NCBI GenBank assembly: GCA_938023035.1
Contig: CALIDI010000017.1
Coordinates: forward strand, 17,919 to 81,918
Origin: an uncultured Leptolyngbyaceae cyanobacterium
GTDB lineage: Bacteria; Cyanobacteriota; Cyanobacteriia; Leptolyngbyales; Leptolyngbyaceae
Reading direction: 5' to 3'
Length of the DNA stretch: 64,000 nt
The position numbers and the translations under genes were made by a program. Shown piece by piece: positions 58,761 through 64,000 of this stretch (its first letter is position 1; each line of letters starts with the position of its first letter). Below the pieces are notes generated by a model, which saw only the letters and a list, made by a program, of their open reading frames with translations, was not told the DNA's origin and searched no databases.

Positions 58761-59219
58761 ATGCGGGATTTTGGCGATATCCTTCACAACCAGGTGCTGC
58801 TGGTTGCTCTAGCAGCGTGTTTCACAGCCCAGGGGGTGAAGCTCATACTCGACCTGTTGCGCAATCAGAAGTTTAATGCACGGGTGCTGGTGGAAACCGG
58901 GGGGATGCCGAGCGCGCATTCGGCCCTGGTGGCTGCCCTGGCGACAGGGGTCGGGCAGACAGTCGGCTGGGCCAGTACACAATTTGCGATCGCAGTGGTG
59001 TTTGCCTTTATTGTCATGTACGATGCCGCTGGAGTGCGGCAAGCAGCGGGTAAACAAGCACGGGTGCTGAATCAGTTGATTGATGATTACTTCCGGGGGC
59101 ACGAAGTCAGCGAGGAGCGCCTCAAAGAACTGCTGGGACATACCCCGCTTCAGGTCATTGCAGGTTCATTGTTGGGGATTGCGGTTTCGTGGATTGCCGC
59201 CTGGGGATATGGAGGTTAG
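58761..59219 (+). CDS. DUF212 / divergent PAP2-family membrane protein
   Basis: 152 residues. Four hydrophobic segments and the motifs VETGGMPSAHSALV and MYDAAGVRQAAGKQARVLNQL place it in the DUF212 (YuiD-like) group, a divergent relative of PAP2 phosphatases that keeps the SAHS. Lipid phosphate hydrolysis is an inference. It lies 110 bp after crtE and 3 bp before the ABC ATPase, so it may take part in the same unit. Confidence 0.88.
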   Translation: MRDFGDILHNQVLLVALAACFTAQGVKLILDLLRNQKFNARVLVETGGMPSAHSALVAALATGVGQTVGWASTQFAIAVVFAFIVMYDAAGVRQAAGKQARVLNQLIDDYFRGHEVSEERLKELLGHTPLQVIAGSLLGIAVSWIAAWGYGG

Positions 59220-59222
59220 GGG

Positions 59223-59945
59223 ATGTCGCAATCGCCTTTACCTCTGCTTGAAATTCAGCAACTCAGTGTTTGCTATGGTCGAATTCAAGCGTTACAAGCA
59301 GTAGACTTGCAGATTTTTCCAGGGGAAGTTGTGACCCTGATCGGGGCGAATGGGGCCGGGAAGACCACCACGCTGCGCGCCATATCGCGGATTATCCCGA
59401 CTTCTGGGGGAGCAATTTTCTACAAAGGGCAGTCAATTATCCGCTGTGGAGCTTGCCAAATGGTGCAAATGGGAATTGCCCACAGCCCTGAAGGGCGTAG
59501 AATTTTGGCGCGCCAGACGGTGTTAGATAATTTGGAATTGGGTGCCTACACGCGCCGCGATCGCGCTCAGGTGAAGGCCGATATCGATCAGCAGTTTCAA
59601 TTATTTCCGCGCCTAGCCGAACGGCGGCATCAACAGGCTGGCACCCTGAGTGGCGGCGAGCAGCAAATGCTGGCGATCGCCCGCGCCTTGATGAGTTGCC
59701 CCCAGCTACTGCTATTAGACGAACCTAGCCTGGGACTAGCCCCCACCATCGTCCGAGAAATTTTTGTGATTCTGCAACGGCTACGCGAAACGGGAGTGAC
59801 CCTACTATTAGTGGAGCAAAATGCCCATCTGGCTCTACAGCACAGTGATCGAGGCTATGTTTTAGAAGCAGGGCGCATCACTCTAAGCGGTCAAGCACCC
59901 GATTTATTAGGAGATGAGCGGGTTAAGCAAGCCTACCTGGGCTAA
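59223..59945 (+). CDS. livF: LivF-type ABC transporter ATPase
   Basis: 240 residues. Walker A GANGAGKTTTLR, signature LSGGEQQMLAIARAL and Walker B LLLLDEPSLGLAP are intact. The branched-chain amino acid transporter ATPase LivF (in cyanobacteria also UrtE or NatE) is the closest type, by motif IAHSPEGRRILARQTVLDNL. The permeases and binding protein are not next to it, so the substrate, amino acid or urea, is open. The start is 3 bp after the DUF212 gene. Confidence 0.9.
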   Translation: MSQSPLPLLEIQQLSVCYGRIQALQAVDLQIFPGEVVTLIGANGAGKTTTLRAISRIIPTSGGAIFYKGQSIIRCGACQMVQMGIAHSPEGRRILARQTVLDNLELGAYTRRDRAQVKADIDQQFQLFPRLAERRHQQAGTLSGGEQQMLAIARALMSCPQLLLLDEPSLGLAPTIVREIFVILQRLRETGVTLLLVEQNAHLALQHSDRGYVLEAGRITLSGQAPDLLGDERVKQAYLG

Positions 59946-59990
59946 TCAAACTTGTCGCCCCGTTTCTCATAACCCCAGCAAAGCAGAAAA

Positions 59991-60032
59991 CCCACCCAGC
60001 ATCGGGGGTTGAGCACTGAGTTTTGTTCTAAG
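59991..60032 (-). repeat. Dispersed repeat copy C5
   Basis: In this orientation CCCAGCATCGGGGGTTGAGC and then ACTGAGTTTTGTTCTAAG. It aligns with C3 at 29554-29596 and C2 at 20386-20424 over about 38 bp. It lies 26 bp left of the D2 element. Confidence 0.65.
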
Positions 60033-60057
60033 AAATGCGGATTCTATCACCTGAAAC

Positions 60058-60123
60058 CTAACCCCAGAGGCACAGAGAACACCGCACCCGATCTCAGCGC
60101 CCTCCGTGTCTCTGGGATAAAAC
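60058..60123. repeat. Inverted-repeat element D2
   Basis: TAACCCCAGAGGCACAGAG and, read inwards from the right, TTATCCCAGAGACACGGAG flank a short centre. It is a second copy of D1 at 52164-52227. Further right, CGCTTGCATCC and ATCTGTATTC recur in both places, so the copied unit may be longer than 66 bp. Confidence 0.6.
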
Positions 60124-60292
60124 TCTAGTGACCCTAATGCTAATACGCTTGCATCCCCTTTACCACTCCATCTGTATTCCTAAGCGAGCAGCGTATTCCA
60201 GAGGACCTTCCCCAGGGGAGAAGTGTGCTAACGTCTCGTTTCAGTAAGTAAGTCAAAATTGCCCTTAGTCCCCATTTCAGCCCAACCCCCTA

Positions 60293-61972
60293 ATGACTCT
60301 GGATCTTGCAGAACTGATTCGTAAAAACCCTCAGCTTCTCCTTTTTATCCTTCTGGCACTAGGTTATCTGCTCGGTCGGATTCAGCTTTCTGGGCTGCGC
60401 ATTGGTTCTGCCGTTGGCATTTTGGTGGCAGGTACAGTCTTTGGCCATTTTGGCTTCAAATTATTTCCAGGGACGGGAGACATCGGCTTTCTCTTCTTCT
60501 TGTATGCTGTAGCCTTTCAAGCTGGCCCCGCCTTCTTTAATGTGGTGCTGGCAGAAGGCTCAAAATATATGGCTTTGGCTTTTGTGGCAACGATTGTTGC
60601 TTTTTTGCTGACCTATGGCTTTGCCACGGCTTTTCAGTTTGAGCCAGGGCTATCAGCAGGTCTTTTGGGAGGGTCACTCACCAGTCCGCCAGGGCTGACA
60701 ACGGTGATTGATGCCCTCAGCCGTGATGCCGTGCCCCTTCCAGCAACCTTCACAAAGAAGGCCATAATCGCGAATGTCAATGTCAGCTATGCCATTAGTT
60801 ACTTGGCGGCCACCTTTTTGGTTATTTTCTTCACCCGGATGTTACCCAACTTGTTCCGGTTTGACCTAGTTGCAGAGGCCAGTCAGGCGGCTAAGGAAAA
60901 GCGCGTTAATGAAGTCGAACGTAACGCTGCTTTGGCTCAACAGGCGACAACGCCAACGATTCGCGGTTATGTGATTGAGAATCCTGATGTGGTGGGTAAA
61001 ACCCTGTCAGATGTAGAGGCCACTATGCACTGTGTAGTGCAGTTTTATAAGCGTGAGGGCAAACGATTACCGGTTGAACCAGGAATTAGCCTGGCTTTGG
61101 GCGATCGCCTTTCAGTCATTGCGCCTCTGGAGCAACAGGAGCAGCTCCATGACCTGCTGGGGTCGGAAGTGGTTGACCCTGATTTGCTATCGGTTAAGCT
61201 CGATACTTATGACATCATCGTCACCAAGCCAGATGCCGATGGGCAAACGCTGAGCGCCCTTGGTCTGACGCAGCAAGAAGGCTATTCCATCACCAAAGTT
61301 TCCCGGGCTGGAATTGAGTTGACCGTCAGCCCGGATTTGCGGTTGGCCAAGGGGGATGTGATGACGGTTTCGGGAGCAGAATCTGCCCTGAAACGATTGG
61401 TACAGCAGTTGGGCATAGTTGAGGGCAATGTGAATGAGACCGATGTTTTAACCTTTGCTGCGGGCGTGATTGCTGGCTTTATTATCGGACAAATTAATTT
61501 TTCACTGGGGGGGATTCCAATCGGGCTGGGAACCGCCGGTGGATTACTCTTGGTCGGTATCTTGTTGGGGTATCTACGCTCAATTCATCCTACCTTTGGC
61601 CGCATGCCCCTGGCCACCCTCTGGGTATTTCGGGAGTTGGGGTTGCTGTTGTTTTTAGCTCAAGTTGGGGTCAATGCCGGGAGTGGTATTGTCGAGGCCA
61701 TGCAGGCCGCAGGGCCGATTATTCTACTCTGTAGCCTGGCGGTTGCGACAATGCCTATTGTTGTCGCCTATTTCTATGGAACGAGTGTTCTCAAGATGAA
61801 CCGTGCCCTGTTATTAGGGGCTTTAACCGGGGCAGTAACCTGTACTCCGGCAATGACAGCCCTAAGTAGCGATGCCCGCAGTTCGATTCCCGCGATCGGC
61901 TATGCAGGCACCTACGCCTTTGCCCACATTTTTACGACGATCGCCTGCAATATTATGCTGCGCCTGATTTAA
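60293..61972 (+). CDS. AspT/YidE-type membrane transporter with two TrkA-C domains
   Basis: 559 residues. The N-terminal 190 and C-terminal 175 residues each hold five or six helices and repeat the family duplication (GLLGGSLTSPPGLTTVIDALS on the left and LLLGALTGAVTCTPAMTALSS on the right). Between them two RCK/TrkA-C-like domains are visible (…GKTLSDVE…LALGDRLSVIAPLEQQEQL and …GQTLSALG…LAKGDVMTVSGAESALKRL), usually ligand-binding. The fold is that of the aspartate:alanine exchanger family; the substrate is not known. The gene is well separated from livF by 347 bp holding C5 and D2. Confidence 0.9.
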   Translation: MTLDLAELIRKNPQLLLFILLALGYLLGRIQLSGLRIGSAVGILVAGTVFGHFGFKLFPGTGDIGFLFFLYAVAFQAGPAFFNVVLAEGSKYMALAFVATIVAFLLTYGFATAFQFEPGLSAGLLGGSLTSPPGLTTVIDALSRDAVPLPATFTKKAIIANVNVSYAISYLAATFLVIFFTRMLPNLFRFDLVAEASQAAKEKRVNEVERNAALAQQATTPTIRGYVIENPDVVGKTLSDVEATMHCVVQFYKREGKRLPVEPGISLALGDRLSVIAPLEQQEQLHDLLGSEVVDPDLLSVKLDTYDIIVTKPDADGQTLSALGLTQQEGYSITKVSRAGIELTVSPDLRLAKGDVMTVSGAESALKRLVQQLGIVEGNVNETDVLTFAAGVIAGFIIGQINFSLGGIPIGLGTAGGLLLVGILLGYLRSIHPTFGRMPLATLWVFRELGLLLFLAQVGVNAGSGIVEAMQAAGPIILLCSLAVATMPIVVAYFYGTSVLKMNRALLLGALTGAVTCTPAMTALSSDARSSIPAIGYAGTYAFAHIFTTIACNIMLRLI

Positions 61973-62198
61973 GACCGGTTCACGGCTCTGCGACCAGGCG
62001 ATGACAATGCGGCCACAGAAAAACGACTACCGACTTCAAGCAAGGCCGAGAGACATACCCCATCGAACGCTTTGTGTCGTGGGGCCTTTGTCATCTAAAA
62101 TCGCACATTCAAAATTGAAAGTGGTATCAGGCTTTTGAGGATGAACCCTTTAACTCAGCAATGCTGGCCCCAGCTTTCGTCACTATGCTGAACACTGG

Positions 62199-63275
62199 CT
62201 AGCGAATCTGCCAGAGGTTGACGGTTTTATCTTCACTCGCACTGGCGACATAGCGCCCATTAGGGCTGACCGCGATCGCCATAACAGGGCGCTGGTGCCC
62301 CTTCAATGTTGCTAGCAACTCCCCAGAATCCACACTCCACAGACGTACGGTACTATCTTTACTGCCACTTACCAGCGTGCGCCCATCGGGGGTAAAGGCT
62401 ACCGATCGCACCCAGTCTGTATGACCTGTAAAGGTGCGCAGTTGTTTCTAACTCGACAGATCCCACAATTTGATCGTTTTATCAGCGCTGGCACTGGCCA
62501 CGTAGCGCCCATTGGGACTAATCGCAACAGATAAAACCCAGTCAAAATGCCCTTGAATCGTATGCAGTAACTTGCCAGTCGTGCGGGTGCGTTTATCGGG
62601 TAGTTGCCAAATGCGCAGAGTCCGATCAGCCCCGCCCCCACTGCTGACCAAGGTACTGCGATCAGGGCTAAAAGCAACCGCCGTTACATAATCTGTATGC
62701 CCTGTGAGCGTACCAATTTCATCGCCACTCAGCAGTTCCACAATGCGAATTCGCCGGTCTATACTGGCGGTCGCAAACCGTTGACCATCCGGGTCGATTG
62801 CCACTGCTCGAATCATTGCCGAAAACCCCGAAAAGGTGCGCAGCAAATCGCCACTGTGGGTACGCCAAAGTTTCACGGTTTTGTCAGTGCCACTGTTGAG
62901 AAAGGTTTGACTGTCGGGGCTGGCCACGACCCCATTAACCGTCAGGTTGCCAGACAAGGTGCGGATCAGTTTGCCCGTCTCCAGGTTCCAGAGGCGAATG
63001 GTACGATCGGTACTGCCACTGATAATGGTTTTGTTGTCGGCGATCGCCACCGAATTGACAGCATTTGTATGGCCGCTCAAGGTATACACTAGGCGACCAG
63101 CATCGACCACTTGGGGCTGTCCGGCTTGTGCTAACGAATGGCTAAAGGGTAAATGAATTGTGAATTGACTGGGCTTATGGTGGGAGGGAATATTCAGAGC
63201 AATGCATCCTGCAATGCAACCTAACCCTAGGGTGAGACGGGCAGCCGGACGAATCCCAAAAAAGTGATCCTTCAT
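62199..63275 (-). pseudogene. Seven-bladed WD40 protein interrupted by one amber codon
   Basis: One frame runs from ATG 63275 to 62199 with a single internal TAG at 62448-62450. A signal-like N-terminus (LTLGLGCIAGCIALNIPS) is followed by seven WD40 repeats, exactly one beta propeller; five precede the TAG and two follow it. The sequence after the stop (KQLRTFTGHTDWVRSVAFTPDG) starts the sixth blade without shift or gap. A product ending at the stop would lack two blades and should not close. It could be a recent nonsense change, a readthrough site or an assembly error. Repeat motifs such as SGSTDRTIRLWNLETGK are well kept throughout. Confidence 0.85.
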
Positions 63276-63390
63276 CTTGCAAATCCCTGTAATTGTTTGC
63301 GGGTTGTGGCTTAAATTACCATCTGCCTACCCGTTAACTCCCCAGCCATTTTGACCCATTTAATGGCAGCATCAGGTCAATCATCTTGCC

Positions 63391-63499
63391 CTTTTCAGTC
63401 AACGATGGCAAGCCAGTTCTGTTAAGCGATCACTCACCACAGCCACAAATCACTAAATATCGCTTTTCAGGAAACGATGGCAGGCCAGTCTTGTTAAGA
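63391..63499 (+). repeat. Pair of 37-bp direct repeats upstream of the pbpC-like gene
   Basis: CTTTTCAGTCAACGATGGCA and on, at 63391-63427, recurs as CTTTTCAGGAAACGATGGCA and on, at 63463-63499 (both continue GCCAGT…TGTTAAG). The period is 72 bp. It lies between the divergent WD40 and pbpC-like starts. Confidence 0.7.
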
Positions 63500-63568
63500 G
63501 CCATGCAGTTTCCCGGAGGGCCAGGCGATCGCCCTGTAGCCAAGTAAATGCCTTGATCAGAAAGAGTC

Positions 63569-64000
63569 ATGAAAGGGAACCGATCTCATCATCCACAGGG
63601 AATACCAGAATGGATGCGCCGCCCAGTGGATTGGCTATGGGGCCACTGGAGTCGCCGCAGTTTGCTGTTGCTGTTGGCCCTGCTCTTGAGTATCCGGGCG
63701 TTGCCCTATGCCGTGCCGATTCGTGCTCAGGATTTGCCCCAGGGCCAGCCCACTGTTACCTTTACTGATCGCAGTGGTTTATCCCTAGGAACCATTCTCA
63801 GCCGTGACCAAGAGCATGCTGTTTCTGTCCATCTGGATCAGGTTTCTCCCCACTTTCAGCAGGCGATTTTGGCCGCAGAGGATGGACGGTTTTATCAGCA
63901 TGGTGCTTTAGATTTGCAGGCGATCGCCCGATCATTATTAGAAGCCGCCCAGGCCAGGCAAATCATGAGCGGAGCTTCGACCATTACCATGCAACTTGCC
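63569..64000 (+). CDS. pbpC: Penicillin-binding protein 1C-like, N-terminal part
   Basis: 144 codons from ATG 63569, running off the right edge. A basic start and a membrane helix (SLLLLLALLLSIRALPYAVP) are followed by the transglycosylase (GT51) opening: QQAILAAEDGRFYQHGALDL, with the catalytic Glu in AEDGRFY, and the GASTITMQLA motif. The membrane-proximal domain and the spacing fit PbpC rather than PBP1A/1B, but the transpeptidase part is not seen. It would polymerise the glycan strand of peptidoglycan in the periplasm. Confidence 0.85.
   Translation, partial: MKGNRSHHPQGIPEWMRRPVDWLWGHWSRRSLLLLLALLLSIRALPYAVPIRAQDLPQGQPTVTFTDRSGLSLGTILSRDQEHAVSVHLDQVSPHFQQAILAAEDGRFYQHGALDLQAIARSLLEAAQARQIMSGASTITMQLA

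Noticed and set aside
62199..62411. Separate 70-residue WD40 gene
   Set aside because: It is in frame and continuous with the upstream WD40 repeats and starts within blade six; it is the tail of the interrupted gene.

Overview
The window is chromosomal DNA of a cyanobacterium. The evidence is a photosystem I subunit (psaE), the PSI assembly factor Ycf3, Mg-chelatase ChlI, a phycobiliprotein-like subunit next to a phycobilisome linker, a fused NADPH thioredoxin reductase/thioredoxin (NTRC), HemJ, and the octamer GCGATCGC (HIP1) scattered through genes and gaps. The genus cannot be fixed from the sequence. Intergenic space is generous (often 300-1400 bp) and carries several small dispersed repeats, as in filamentous or Leptolyngbya-like lineages. 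There is no rRNA, CRISPR array, prophage or complete insertion sequence.

Layout. 1-4.1 kb (minus): a PixG-H-I-J type chemotaxis cluster, with the receptor running off the left edge. 4.8-9.9 kb (minus): a cellulose synthase pair, BcsB then BcsA with a PilZ domain. 10.8-15.1 kb: envelope proteins (a small PPC-like protein and an SLH protein with a clear terminator) and a cyanobacterial protein of unknown function. 15.4-16.2 kb: a gene-free stretch with clustered DnaA-box-like nonamers followed by AT-rich repeats, a candidate replication origin; genes to its left are mostly minus and those to its right mostly plus. 16.2-21.7 kb (plus): DUF2811, hemJ, ycf3, gatC, sucC, sucD. 22-29 kb: chlI, a Gfo/Idh/MocA oxidoreductase, mtnA, rpoZ, small cyanobacterial proteins, a dual-specificity-type phosphatase, queC. 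29.9-34.5 kb: NTRC and two FAD oxidoreductases. 34.5-35.9 kb: a nested pair of MITE-like elements. 36-39.4 kb: coiled-coil protein, GT25 glycosyltransferase, tRNA-Gln, phycobiliprotein-like subunit, phycobilisome linker. 39.5-49.6 kb: cobK, cobS, mutM, psaE, prmA, gltX, cobM and several exported small proteins. 50-56 kb: comB, an exported Lys/Ala-rich repeat protein, CYTH, a degenerate REC-GGDEF protein, Nudix. 56.7-62 kb (plus): folD, crtE, a DUF212 protein, a LivF-type ATPase, an AspT/YidE-type transporter. 62.2-63.3 kb: a seven-bladed WD40 gene broken by one amber codon. 63.6 kb to the edge: a PbpC-like glycosyltransferase.

How the parts fit. The left end joins a phototaxis-type signalling cluster to c-di-GMP-responsive cellulose synthesis, a plausible motile/sessile switch. 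CobK, CobS and CobM serve corrinoid synthesis. HemJ, ChlI, CrtE, Ycf3 and PsaE serve pigments and photosystem I. The points most worth following are the orphan bilin-type subunit with its linker neighbour, the candidate origin, the MITE that has rewritten the C-terminus of a CrtISO-like enzyme, the nested MITE, and the amber codon in the WD40 propeller.
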